DNA of 24,009 bases from NCBI GenBank assembly GCA_014885115.2, contig WKLE02001609.1, positions 1-24,009 of the forward strand, given 5' to 3'. This stretch comes from Asterionellopsis glacialis (lineage: Eukaryota; Bacillariophyta; Plagiogrammaphyceae; Rhaphoneidales; Asterionellopsidaceae). Positions within the stretch are counted from its first letter, which is position 1. Every line of letters begins with the position of its first letter. A model generated the notes under the pieces. It was given only the letters and a program-made list of their open reading frames with translations. It did no database searches and was not told the DNA's origin. Below are positions 1 through 8,918 of this stretch, in pieces. A program made the translations under genes and the position numbers.

Positions 1-139
1 ACATGATGTATCACCACACCCCGAAAGCAAAGAAAATCCAACTACCTTGATCGACAAGACGAACTAGAGATTATTACACCTACACTATACGTTTTGGTTG
101 ACACAGACTATCTTTTGATGGGCATGGCGATATAAGCAC

Positions 140-1801
140 ATGATGATAACACAATATATAAATTGCAATAAGATATCGGATATGTCATTCCTATGTGTTA
201 TCCTTGTTTGCTCGTCATTTCATATCAGTAGAAGTTCTTTTGTGTATGCTGCTGCTTTTACTACGGTCTCCCCAATTCAGCAAGACATCTATTGTTGTAC
301 TCGTACTAGCTCCAATAATGGAGTAACACTCATACGACGTTACAGTCATAATGAAAATGATAATTTTGGGTTTACAATTCCACCGAATCCAATGAACAAC
401 AAGAACAACGATGGAACCGATAACCTTCCCAGTCAAAGTAAAATACAGATTCAAACGATATTATGGCATATGACTCAATTTTGGAATACAATGATAGATC
501 CAGTCTCTAAAAGATATTATTACATGTCCTTACCAACGACAAAGGAGCGATACCATCAACATATGCCAATACGTGATTTAGCCGCCATATGGGATACAAC
601 GAAAATATTGAATTTTTGGAAAGAACACAATACTCCAATAGAACATTATCATCAAGAAAAATTATTGAAGGATGCCATTATTCAATCCTTGGAAGTATAC
701 AGTACATCATTTACTTCCTTGCTTAAAAAAAAAGAAGATGGTAACCATGGTGCAAGTACTAGTGGTGTGTATTTGAATTCTCAAGTATTATTGGAATCGC
801 CAAATATTGCTCATTCGGCATTGTATATATTAGGTACCATTCACGCTATACAGCTATCCTTGATTGAACAGCCTACTACGAAAATACCATTGAAAGATTT
901 GACATTAGGAATATTATCTATGCAACGATCTTCAGATGGTGCATTTTATATTAATTTCGACGAGCGACAAAAACAACAGCATCAGCAACAACAAAGTTCT
1001 GAAACAGCCACTACTACAAGTAGTAATGACGGCATTGACGACAAGAATGTATACCGTGGAATTGATTTTTATCCTGGTGAAGCTATGGTAGCTTTAATGG
1101 GAATGTATGACCTTCTTGAACACCAAGATCTAATACTTACTAGTAGCACGTCCGCACAACAACTGGCTGTAGGAGATACCGACACGAGGGAACAACTCCA
1201 ACAATCGATCTTATCGACAATGGAACATGCATTTGATTTTTATTCCAAATACTATTATCAGGGTGGCGATGATGTGGATGTGAATTACAATATATGGCAA
1301 ATTCAAGCGTTCGCCAAGTATTACAATTCACTTATTGACACAAGAAGGATGTCAACCGAACACCAACACCACTACCAAGAGCTACGTCAAAATGTGAAAA
1401 AGTATTGTATTGAATTATGTCATGGTATTCTTAATTCGAAAGCATGGAAATACGAATTATCTAGAGGAAGAATGTTTTATCCTAATTTAGATACTGTTGA
1501 AATAGGTTGTGGTTTAGATGCACTTGCAGATGGGATTCAATTGTTAGTAGTGTCGGAAGATGATGACTACAAGAACAATGATGATTATAATTTGTTCGTT
1601 CGAAACGCAAAGAATGCAATTGACTTTATAGAATGGTCACAAAATCAAGTACCACGAGGATCTACTGGTAGTACTGATAATGATGATAGTTTTGGATACG
1701 GTGGTCTTGGATTTGGTGGAACGTATGTGAGAGAACAACGATTAGATGTAACAGGCCATGCCATGAGTGCTTTAATAAAGCTTTATCCATTGCTGCATTG
1801 A
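140..1801 (+). CDS. Presumed plastid or secretory protein, alpha/alpha-toroid-like (six-hairpin glycosidase-like), function unknown
   Basis: An uninterrupted 553-codon frame ends in TGA, with AATAAA at 1838-1843 about 37 bases downstream. The first 39 residues hold a hydrophobic signal peptide ending AAA|F40, the Ala/Phe cleavage context of diatom plastid precursors. The in-frame Met15 (base 182) gives a tighter signal peptide and may be the real start. The mature part has scattered motifs that recall alpha/alpha-barrel enzymes of carbohydrate metabolism: SDGAFYINFDE (about 265-275), IDFYPGEAMVALMGMYDLL (about 307-325), a WQIQAF helix (about 385), an FYPNLDTVEIGCGLDALADG block (about 445-465) and a C-terminal VTGHAMSALIKLYPLL helix. 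The repeating pattern of helices with aromatic and acidic residues is visible. The enzyme class is inference from a vague resemblance, and no catalytic pair can be assigned. A Q/S/T-rich low-complexity insert lies near residues 276-300. The gene is monocistronic and is followed by CWC27 on the same strand. Confidence 0.8.
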   Translation: MMITQYINCNKISDMSFLCVILVCSSFHISRSSFVYAAAFTTVSPIQQDIYCCTRTSSNNGVTLIRRYSHNENDNFGFTIPPNPMNNKNNDGTDNLPSQSKIQIQTILWHMTQFWNTMIDPVSKRYYYMSLPTTKERYHQHMPIRDLAAIWDTTKILNFWKEHNTPIEHYHQEKLLKDAIIQSLEVYSTSFTSLLKKKEDGNHGASTSGVYLNSQVLLESPNIAHSALYILGTIHAIQLSLIEQPTTKIPLKDLTLGILSMQRSSDGAFYINFDERQKQQHQQQQSSETATTTSSNDGIDDKNVYRGIDFYPGEAMVALMGMYDLLEHQDLILTSSTSAQQLAVGDTDTREQLQQSILSTMEHAFDFYSKYYYQGGDDVDVNYNIWQIQAFAKYYNSLIDTRRMSTEHQHHYQELRQNVKKYCIELCHGILNSKAWKYELSRGRMFYPNLDTVEIGCGLDALADGIQLLVVSEDDDYKNNDDYNLFVRNAKNAIDFIEWSQNQVPRGSTGSTDNDDSFGYGGLGFGGTYVREQRLDVTGHAMSALIKLYPLLH

Positions 1802-2416
1802 AAGGAAGAAACAGAAAATAGCTGAATTCTACTCCTTAATAAAAGACAGAATGAATCATTACGATCATGAAAAATGTACTAACTAGACCAAAGCAGTTTG
1901 TGTTCGATATAAACACCTCTTGGTATTTTTGGAGTGTAGTTACCTGTGTTCTCAAATGAGAAGATAATCCGTTTTGAACCTCGACATCCTCTCTAAAGGG
2001 ACGATAGAACAATCCACCCCGTTCATATCATAATGATTTTTATTTGTTCTCTAAACATTGTTGCACTCTAGGACTAGAGCTAGAGTCGTTGCTTTAGACT
2101 TTGAAATGACTAAGATTAGATTGGAGTTAAGGTTACTGTAGATCGGATATGTCTGACCGCTTGCCCTTTGTGCAATCTGCCTCCCCCCCCCCTTTTTTAA
2201 ATTTTTTGAGTGTTGTTTCGTAAAAAAAAATCATCATCTGGGGGACCGTCAGATTACAGTCTACAAAAAAACTTGACAACATCATAACAACACAGGTTTT
2301 CAACACAGTCGGAAAGAGTTGTCAATTGCTGTGGCTTTCTATTGTGTTTGTCCAGTCCCAACTCTTGGCTGAATCATCTACTTTCAAAACCAGAATAAAC
2401 TTTTCAATTTTGGAAT
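1802..2416. other. Intergenic, 3' end of first gene and promoter side of CWC27
   Basis: This stretch shows no credible coding potential. It contains AATAAA at 1838-1843 for the upstream gene and a C10-T6 homopolymer pair at 2183-2198. A-rich tracts near 2221-2230 and 2265-2271 precede the CWC27 start. No TATA box stands out. Confidence 0.6.
1838..1843 (+). terminator. Possible polyadenylation signal AATAAA
   Basis: A canonical AATAAA lies 37 bases after the stop of the first gene. Diatom polyadenylation signals are often degenerate, so this is a motif match only. Confidence 0.35.
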
Positions 2417-4450
2417 ATGAGTCAAGTCTATGCAACAGAACCATCAACGACTGGCAAAGTGACATTTCAAACATCGTATGGTCCATTAGAAATCTTATTG
2501 TGGTGTAAGGAATGTCCATCGACATGTAAATATTTTTTACAATTATGCCACGATGGCTATTTTAATTCCTTGAAATTTCATCGCATCGTTCCTGGATTTT
2601 TAATTCAAACGGGATTACGAGAAAACAACAACACTGAAAACAATGACGACAACAATAAAAGGATGAAACAATATCGTTCCGATATACAAGCCGATCAAGT
2701 GATTGAACGCCAATCTTTGGAATTGCATTCACGGTTAAAATTTAATCATCGTGGACAAATAGCCATGGCATTCAATTTAAACCACCAAAAAGATGAATAT
2801 TATACACAAGGTGATATTGAAATGATTCAACCCCAATTTTTCATTACCCTGGATGAAGCCCCGTATTTAAATGCCAAACATGTCTTATTTGGTACGATAC
2901 GCGGACCTACCGTCTTTAATGCCTTGCGGATTGGTAATGTGGAAATTAATGCAGACACGAATGCGCCCCTTGATATGGAGAATGCACCGTATATCCAATC
3001 TATACAAATTCATTCAGATTCCTTTCCAGATACGGAACCTTTACTGTTTCAAGCTACACGAGGTATACCATGGAAACAACAACAACAATCTACTCAAGAA
3101 AACGAGTCCAAGAAAACTGGAATTACTAAAGCCAAGAAAAAGAAAAAACGGAAAGGTAAACGGGATGCCAACGTACTTAGTTTTGGAGATGAATTTATGG
3201 GTGATGATCCACAAGATGGTCTTGGCGGTATACAAAGTAGTCACGATGTCATTGCAAAAGATACTACTAATACTGCTACTGGAAAAACAAGTAGTCTTAT
3301 CTTGAGTAATAAGGTTGATGAAAAAGTAAAACAAGCTTTGGAGGGTGATGAAACAGTACCATTGTCATCCAATAATAAAGATAAGGAAGGTAAGGACCAT
3401 GTTGACAATCCTCAGTCGTCCACGGAATCTCCACCAACAAAACGGTCCAAGAAGGTAGAAAAAGAAGAATTGACAATAGAAACAACCTCAAGTAAAATTG
3501 AAACGAATAATGAACAACAGCAGAAACAAGTTACTACAACTTCAACACTGGCACCAGCGTGTGTACAAGATGATATCAAAGAAAAAACAGTAGCATCTCG
3601 TGTTGTCGATGAAGAACCTTCCAATACTAGCAATAGGGCAACCAAACAGGATAAGAAGAAAAAGAAAATGAGTGCAGTTGAAGCTATGCGTGCCAAGTAT
3701 AAATCCAAAACATCCTCATCAAAGCACACGAAACGAACAAGAGAAGAAGAGACCATGGCAAAATTAATGAATTTTCAAAGTAAAGTGCAATCACAAGTAG
3801 CACAAACCAAAAAGTTACAAAGAAATGGTGGAGGTGGTGATCATCATGATGAGGTGGACAACGGGAAAAGTTCACAACCAGATAATTCGCTAGCATCACG
3901 TATGGCGCGGCGCATTGAAACCGAAGAATCCTTTACTTCTAAAAGGAGAACGGATGGAAGAGATGATGTAGAACCTTCCTATCACGGTCAAATTTTAGAA
4001 AATGACGACGACGATGATGATTTAGAAAAGAATAGCTGGTTGGGAACAAAATTTAGCTGTCGTAGACATATTGATCATGTATCCAGGGGTGCTGGTGGAA
4101 GATTGGAAGAAATGAACAAGAAGAATACAGGGGGAGCTGATGGTCGCAATGCTGACGATGATTATGTAGTTATTGATGAAAAGAGTAGGAAGAATGTGCA
4201 ACAACCCCAAAACGGTGGTGGTGGTTATGGGAATAACTACAACAAACAAAGAGACGGAAGACAACAACAACAACAACAACAACAACAACGGAAGAATCAA
4301 GACTATCAGCATCGTGGTTATCGCAGTAATGACCGCAGTAATGGAGGTGGTGGTGAAAATCGCCACCGTCGTAGTAATCATCACGATCATCGTCCGAATC
4401 ATGATACTAGACCATCGCACAAACATCCATCTTCTTCGTATCGCCGGTGA
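2417..4450 (+). CDS. CWC27: Spliceosome-associated cyclophilin CWC27 homologue
   Basis: The 677-residue protein opens MSQVYATEPSTTGKV, close to the start of human CWC27, which fixes the start. Residues 13-205 are a cyclophilin-type peptidyl-prolyl isomerase fold: FHRIVPGFLIQTG at 54-66, PQFFITL at 139-145 and LNAKHVLFG at 151-159. By alignment from memory with cyclophilin A, R56, F61, Q64, F142 and H155 are kept, and the Trp121 position is Y150. The usual glycine-rich GTG loop is replaced by an Asn/Asp-rich stretch (68-90). Beyond the fold come a Lys-rich NLS-like run (238-249), the NVLSFGDEF motif (252-260; human has LLSFGEE), MAKLMNFQSKV (about 446), SWLGTKF (about 540) and DDYVVIDEKSRK (about 578). 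These match the conserved C-terminal blocks of the family in order. The final 80 residues are an added poly-Q (CAA repeat), G/R/N/H-rich tail. CWC27 joins the activated spliceosome with CWC22/eIF4A3. Confidence 0.93.
   Translation: MSQVYATEPSTTGKVTFQTSYGPLEILLWCKECPSTCKYFLQLCHDGYFNSLKFHRIVPGFLIQTGLRENNNTENNDDNNKRMKQYRSDIQADQVIERQSLELHSRLKFNHRGQIAMAFNLNHQKDEYYTQGDIEMIQPQFFITLDEAPYLNAKHVLFGTIRGPTVFNALRIGNVEINADTNAPLDMENAPYIQSIQIHSDSFPDTEPLLFQATRGIPWKQQQQSTQENESKKTGITKAKKKKKRKGKRDANVLSFGDEFMGDDPQDGLGGIQSSHDVIAKDTTNTATGKTSSLILSNKVDEKVKQALEGDETVPLSSNNKDKEGKDHVDNPQSSTESPPTKRSKKVEKEELTIETTSSKIETNNEQQQKQVTTTSTLAPACVQDDIKEKTVASRVVDEEPSNTSNRATKQDKKKKKMSAVEAMRAKYKSKTSSSKHTKRTREEETMAKLMNFQSKVQSQVAQTKKLQRNGGGGDHHDEVDNGKSSQPDNSLASRMARRIETEESFTSKRRTDGRDDVEPSYHGQILENDDDDDDLEKNSWLGTKFSCRRHIDHVSRGAGGRLEEMNKKNTGGADGRNADDDYVVIDEKSRKNVQQPQNGGGGYGNNYNKQRDGRQQQQQQQQQRKNQDYQHRGYRSNDRSNGGGGENRHRRSNHHDHRPNHDTRPSHKHPSSSYRR
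4257..4291 (+). repeat. CAA trinucleotide microsatellite encoding poly-Gln
   Basis: About ten CAA units in the 3' part of CWC27 encode an uninterrupted Gln run in the low-complexity tail. Length polymorphism is likely between alleles. Confidence 0.8.
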
Positions 4451-4840
4451 TGTACTGGATCGATTACTAAGCTTACACTTGTGGTCTTGACTAGCTACTC
4501 ACTGTAGGCATCACAATTGACTCTACCCGTACCCGTGATTGCAGGAGACTTCATCTCAATCTTTTGTAGAAAGGGCACTGAAGATGGCATTTTTGAATGG
4601 AAGAGACTGCAGTGGTCGAAACAGAAGATTGGAAGTGCATCCATGTATTTGAAATAAGAGAATGAATTATTATACACTAATCGTATCTAACAACTTTATT
4701 TCAGTGCTTTTAGGAAATCTATCAATAAAATCTACGCCCCCGTTTTAAAACATGAAATTTCAATACGTTTATGACATCCCTTTTTCGGGATGAAGGAATG
4801 AATTCTTGCTACTATGGACAATCTTCACTGCTCAAAGTTG
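4451..4840. other. Intergenic between convergent 3' ends
   Basis: This holds the 3' ends of CWC27 (+) and the nucleotidase (-). AATAAA on the plus strand (4724-4729) and its reverse complement TTTATT (4695-4700) cross over, so the two transcripts may overlap. Small open frames here look random. Confidence 0.6.
4724..4729 (+). terminator. Possible polyadenylation signal for CWC27
   Basis: AATAAA lies about 270 bases after the CWC27 stop. It is beyond the minus-strand signal at 4695-4700, which implies possible antisense overlap of the 3' UTRs. Confidence 0.3.
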
Positions 4841-6874
4841 TTATTCCAAGATCTCTTTGGAAGTCAACGAGCTACGTTTGAATTTCAAATGCCAATCCTC
4901 CTGGTCACCATGACCTGATAGATCCTTCACACCTTGAACTGCCCTATCTAAAGTAGATGCACGAGCGCCTTTACCAAGATTTTTTTCCGCCAATCCACGT
5001 AATACTAAGGTAGGTCGCCTGCAGCTACCATTGCTACTATTGCTCAAGTTGCTAGTCCTAAAGCTGCCGCTGGTAGTGCGAAAGCTAGCATGATCAACCA
5101 TCATATCAGCTTGTAATTGAACAGCCAATAATTCATGTAAATCAATTTCTCCACTCCGATCTATATCCGCCACTGCCATCATATCATTCACTAGCATATT
5201 TGACAAACTTCCAACACCATACTTATCCTCAAAGCCCTTTTGAACCTCATCACGAGATATAATACCATCGCCATCTTCATCCAATTCCACAAATGATCCT
5301 AGGCCCAACCAAAATGTAATGGCAAAGAACTCTACAAATACAACCTTGATGGGCTTACCAGCATCTTCATCAATTCGAATATTATTTTCCTCTTTCCATT
5401 TGATGAGTGGGACATTGTTATCTAAGCCATTCAACAATGCCACACTCAAGGCAACATTATACGTTTTATCAGAATCAAACACATCTTCATTCATTAAAAG
5501 AATTTGTGAATCATCCGAAGAATACGCAATCGATTGATCAACATGCAAAAATCCAGAATCTTCTTCATTCTTTAATGAATTTTGTCTTGAATAGGCAATC
5601 GCATCTTCCAGCACACTACCAGGCATATGTACTGTACAGAATGGATCCACAAATGGAAACTCAGATTTCAAATCACAAAAGCTAAACCATTCATTACCAG
5701 TATAATCTTTGTTGCCACGAATCCCTCCAGCATTAATGATACAACAATCAGCATTCATCCCTTGTTTTATGATGGATGCCATGACAGTACAGGCTTCTGT
5801 TTCTTCATATCGATTATTACGGGTTGTAAATTTGTTTTGTTCCGAGTATGAATCGATACGAAATAATTTAGCCGTTTCTAATTCAGCTAAAACTTGTTCA
5901 TGCATTTTAACAAGTTTAGTTATTTCTAAATTAGGTTCAAAGTCAAATGTTTCCACTAATTCAACATGTGTCATGGGTGTCGTTTGATCCTTGTCCGTCC
6001 ATACAAAGTCCAATACACCCACCTTGTAGGCATCCATGCCAGTTTTAATAATTCGTGTAGATGATGGTGTACTATTGGTTGTGGTTATGGATCCAACAAT
6101 AGTTTCATCAAAGATACCATGATCATGACCGCCTACAATAATAGGTATTTTAGGACCATGATTTGTATCCACAAAATGTTGTGCATATTTGACATCATCT
6201 TCCATATCTTGATGTGTCATGGGGACAATTAAATCAACATTTTTCTCTTCAAATTCTTCCTTGATAAGTCGTTCGGTACATTGGATGGGTGATTCAATAT
6301 CTGAGGTAGCACCACCAAATGCACCATCACGAAACAAAGAGGTATCATTGGTAAGTAATCCTAAAAGTGCTACAGTTCGAGTATGATTTTTATCATCGCA
6401 ACTACAAGTCAAATCAATTTGACTATATTCAGGTGTTGTCACTTGTAATGTTTCATCAAGGAGTCTCATGTTACTATTCACCCATTCGATAGTACCTGCC
6501 GTGTCGTTTATATGATCTGCTAATGCATCTGCTGGGATATCAGCTTCGTGGTTTCCAATACAAACATGACTGACACCAGTGGCAGATAGTAAATCCACCA
6601 TACCTCGTCCACGATCTAAACTGGAAAGGAGTGAGGGTGCTACAAAGTCACCAGCACAACAAATAATGGTTTTCGTTGGAGGAAGATTTTGGGTGGCACA
6701 TGTGGTTGTGCCATGATTATTCGTTAAATAAGGAGATGGTAAGGAGGAATAATGATCGAATAATGTTTTGAGACGAGGAAAGTTGGCAAGTAAGTACACA
6801 TCATTCAATTGAAGTATACGAAGATGAATTGCCGACGATGAGGGACTGGATTGACTGGCTTCTTGAGGATCCAT
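4841..6874 (-). CDS. Calcineurin-like 5'-nucleotidase/phosphatase (NDVY type) with two EF hands
   Basis: A single 677-codon frame, with no signal peptide, so probably cytosolic. Residues 15-290 are a metallophosphoesterase domain: LQLNDVYLLANFPRL (21-35, motif I with Tyr26 where classical 5'-nucleotidases have His), GDFVAPSLLS (75-84), GNHEAD (107-112), MTHQD (219-223) and GGHDH (248-252). These supply the usual two-metal ligands. Residues 320-515 are the 5'-nucleotidase C-terminal domain, with INAGGIRG (380-387) and the substrate-clamp-like FPFVDPF (406-412). Two canonical 12-residue EF-hand loops follow: DEDGDGIISRDE (532-543) and DIDRSGEIDLHE (570-581), both with acidic ligands at positions 1, 3 and 12. 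The tail (590-677) is rich in basic Ser/Thr sites such as RTSNLS and RASTLD. Inferred role: hydrolysis of nucleotides or other phosphate monoesters, with Ca2+ sensing. The substrate cannot be read from the sequence. Confidence 0.9.
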   Translation of the reverse strand: MDPQEASQSSPSSSAIHLRILQLNDVYLLANFPRLKTLFDHYSSLPSPYLTNNHGTTTCATQNLPPTKTIICCAGDFVAPSLLSSLDRGRGMVDLLSATGVSHVCIGNHEADIPADALADHINDTAGTIEWVNSNMRLLDETLQVTTPEYSQIDLTCSCDDKNHTRTVALLGLLTNDTSLFRDGAFGGATSDIESPIQCTERLIKEEFEEKNVDLIVPMTHQDMEDDVKYAQHFVDTNHGPKIPIIVGGHDHGIFDETIVGSITTTNSTPSSTRIIKTGMDAYKVGVLDFVWTDKDQTTPMTHVELVETFDFEPNLEITKLVKMHEQVLAELETAKLFRIDSYSEQNKFTTRNNRYEETEACTVMASIIKQGMNADCCIINAGGIRGNKDYTGNEWFSFCDLKSEFPFVDPFCTVHMPGSVLEDAIAYSRQNSLKNEEDSGFLHVDQSIAYSSDDSQILLMNEDVFDSDKTYNVALSVALLNGLDNNVPLIKWKEENNIRIDEDAGKPIKVVFVEFFAITFWLGLGSFVELDEDGDGIISRDEVQKGFEDKYGVGSLSNMLVNDMMAVADIDRSGEIDLHELLAVQLQADMMVDHASFRTTSGSFRTSNLSNSSNGSCRRPTLVLRGLAEKNLGKGARASTLDRAVQGVKDLSGHGDQEDWHLKFKRSSLTSKEILE

Positions 6875-7051
6875 TATTCTCTACTGGACTGACCAAAAAA
6901 TCGGTTGGACGGATGAGGATGAGGAGAAGATGGGACCACACACACTTTTGAAAGAAGAATGTCAGAGCCTGGTAAGTAGGACCTGAGTACCGGTAGAAAC
7001 AAAATATTATTCATAAAAATCTTGAGGCAAGATTTCGCTCGATCATCAACC

Positions 7052-7085
7052 GTACCTGGTACAGTTTACTGTAGAGTGCTACCAG
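7052..7085. promoter_or_regulatory. Nested inverted repeats upstream of the nucleotidase gene
   Basis: GTACCTGGTAC (7052-7062) is an 11-base palindrome with a central T. It runs into ACAGTTTACTGT (7061-7072, 5-bp arms). CTGGTA (7056-7061) also pairs with TACCAG (7080-7085). It lies about 180 bases upstream of the minus-strand ATG. A binding-site role is inference; see the related sites at 11083 and 14591-14621. Confidence 0.4.
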
Positions 7086-7775
7086 ATAAAGGTGGATCGA
7101 TCACAAATAATATTATATTCAAATGTCAACATCCGTACAATTTATACTATGGAGTACTTAAAAGTTAAAAACAAACAGATGTCTCCAAAACTGCATGCAT
7201 GAACTGTAATTTTTGAATAGATTGAAATGTTTCCAAAAGCAGTTCGTGCCATCATAAGTATGTTTATAATTAAGCAAGGTAGTATATAAAAAATAATGAA
7301 GAATTGTACAAGTCTGTAATAAACAATACTCCAATCAAAGGAATCTTGTTTTTCCGTTGTTGCATTCTCAGCTGTATATGTTTGAATGTAGTACCTGTTA
7401 CCAGCACTAGTAAATAAATGCTTTATACAGGTAGATTCATTCATGATATGTCCTCTTCACTTACCATTATGTTTTTTTACCTATTTACTTTATTTATTGA
7501 ATTCTTTGTATATATAAGAGTAGGAACTTATTTACAAGTGTCAAAAATTCACATTCTCCCCCTATAAAGAGTTGAGACGGAGAGGTAAAGTTGTATTTTG
7601 CTGAGGGGTGAGTGAACGAATTGAACAACCAAACTTATTGAAAATGGGTAGGTCCTAATATTAACTAGTGTCCAAGTATCATACTTGTAAATATATAATA
7701 CAATAAGTAAATTCGACAGGACATTGAAAAATCACGATTAGGAAGCTTCTCTTGGAGAGGCAGGTCCGCTGTTGT

Positions 7776-7793
7776 CCCCCCCCCCGCCCCCGC
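7776..7793. repeat. C-rich tract, G-quadruplex-capable on the minus strand
   Basis: C10, G, C5, G, CC reads as a long G-rich run on the minus strand. It lies about 145 bases upstream of the ATG at 7935. Confidence 0.6.
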
Positions 7794-7934
7794 CTCTCTC
7801 CTCACAGCAGCAACGCAAGTAGTCCCAACAAGGAAATTAGCCAGCAAGCATCGGTGCTGTGATCTGTGTCCCTTGCTCAGAGGAACTCTTTATTGCAAGA
7901 ATAGTAAGAATAATTCAATAATCATAATAATAAT

Positions 7935-8546
7935 ATGGTCCTTTGTTGCAATCGTAAGAAAAAGGTAGAAGACGAAGAAGAGGAGGATGAAGAAGAAAAT
8001 ATTGGTGTATTTAAATTAAAGAAAAACCCCAAGGCCAAGGGTAAAAAGAAAAAGGCTAGTGGGTTGAGTTGGCGGAATGATCCCTGCGGTGTACAGGAGG
8101 ATTGTGAAAATCCCATGAATAACTTCCCACGCGACAATGCTGTCATTGAAGGGTACCGATTTTCCATTGATGGAGAACGGTGGGTACGTGCTCTGTACGT
8201 ACGGCAAGCCGATTCAGCCAAATGGTTAGAAGCTCCTCCCAATGCCTATGTTCCATGGGAATATGAAAAAGCATACACCATGGCAAAATTGAAGGGTAAG
8301 GGACCGACAATGATTGAAATTGAAGAAAAGGAATTGGAAGAAGAAGAGGAAGAAAAGAAACGACGTGGCTGTTTAGGAAAATGTTGTCCATGTTGTTTTA
8401 AGAAAAAGAAAGAGGAAGAAGGGGATGGTACGAATAATGATAAGGATGGAAAGAATGATAGTCATGGCAATGATGATGATGATAATGACGATGATGATAT
8501 TGAAAATAATAGGACAAAACCTTCGGAAGAGAAAAAGGATGAATAA
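7935..8546 (+). CDS. Small highly charged protein with Cys/Lys clusters, function unknown
   Basis: I do not recognise this 203-residue protein. It opens MVLCCNRKKK: a Cys pair at positions 4-5 followed by basic residues, the kind of N terminus often S-acylated. An acidic run (11-21) and a Lys-rich run (28-40) follow. The central part (42-125) looks folded, with GYRFSIDGERWVRALYVRQ (73-91) and several Trp residues. An acidic Glu helix (127-140) leads to GCLGKCCPCCFKKKK (145-159), a second Cys cluster next to lysines, and then an Asp/Asn-rich tail ending KKDE. The Cys/basic clusters suggest peripheral membrane attachment by palmitoylation; metal binding is the alternative. No transmembrane helix is seen. 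AATAAA overlaps the stop codon (8545-8550). Coding status rests on frame length, strongly biased composition and the ordered central part. Confidence 0.65.
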   Translation: MVLCCNRKKKVEDEEEEDEEENIGVFKLKKNPKAKGKKKKASGLSWRNDPCGVQEDCENPMNNFPRDNAVIEGYRFSIDGERWVRALYVRQADSAKWLEAPPNAYVPWEYEKAYTMAKLKGKGPTMIEIEEKELEEEEEEKKRRGCLGKCCPCCFKKKKEEEGDGTNNDKDGKNDSHGNDDDDNDDDDIENNRTKPSEEKKDE

Positions 8547-8918
8547 TAAAAAAGTTTTGGGAGTATTATTATTATTATTCTACCATCCAAATGTTTTTGT
8601 AGGATATTAGGAAACACCAACAATATTTATTGGGACGGGTTATATTCAATGGGGGGTGAAGATGGAATACTAATAAGAATATAATGTCGTTCATGTTGTG
8701 CTAGGGTTGAGTACACAACGTGGTGCACCCCAAAAAAGTTAGGAATGGAGATGCAAAACTTTAAAAAAAAAAATATTCGTTTGCACTTTGTTAGTCAGTC
8801 AAAGATAGTTTGTCTAATTATTATACATAAAATTATATATACATAATGTGTGTGTATGTATTTCGTCTAGAATGTGTAATTGTTTTGTGTGTGTGCGTAT
8901 TTCTCTCTCCCTCTCTCT
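8547..8918. other. Intergenic between convergent genes, microsatellite-rich
   Basis: This contains an ATT repeat near 8564-8580, an A-run at 8763-8772, a TATA/TGTG-rich stretch (8820-8900) and a CT-rich run (8902-8920) abutting the HA gene stop. No gene is seen. Confidence 0.6.

Larger units (their letters stand above)
6875..7934. other. Intergenic divergent promoter region, no convincing gene
   Basis: This lies between the divergent nucleotidase (-) and the 203-residue protein (+). It holds the palindromes TACCGGTA (6988-6995) and GTACCTGGTAC (7052-7062), an AT-rich middle and a TATATATAAG-like element near 7510. A C-rich tract is at 7776-7793 and an ATA-rich microsatellite sits just before the plus-strand ATG. 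An open frame for about 100 residues on the minus strand (7142-7444) has one hydrophobic segment but no recognisable similarity, and I do not call it. Confidence 0.55.

Noticed and set aside
1960..2040. Minus-strand GTTCAAAAC resembling a tRNA B box
   Set aside because: The flanking bases do not pair as a T stem, and no A box, anticodon arm or acceptor stem can be built.
3041..3756. Several antisense open frames opposite CWC27
   Set aside because: They lie wholly within a well-supported coding gene and have low-complexity translations caused by the repetitive sense strand.
4022..4426. 134-residue hydrophobic antisense frame opposite the CWC27 tail
   Set aside because: The Ile/Thr/Leu-rich runs are the reverse reading of CAA, GAT and GGT repeats and carry no independent signal.
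7142..7444. 100-residue minus-strand open frame with one hydrophobic stretch
   Set aside because: No recognisable domain, AT-rich random-looking composition, and location inside a divergent promoter region. Only transcript evidence would support it.
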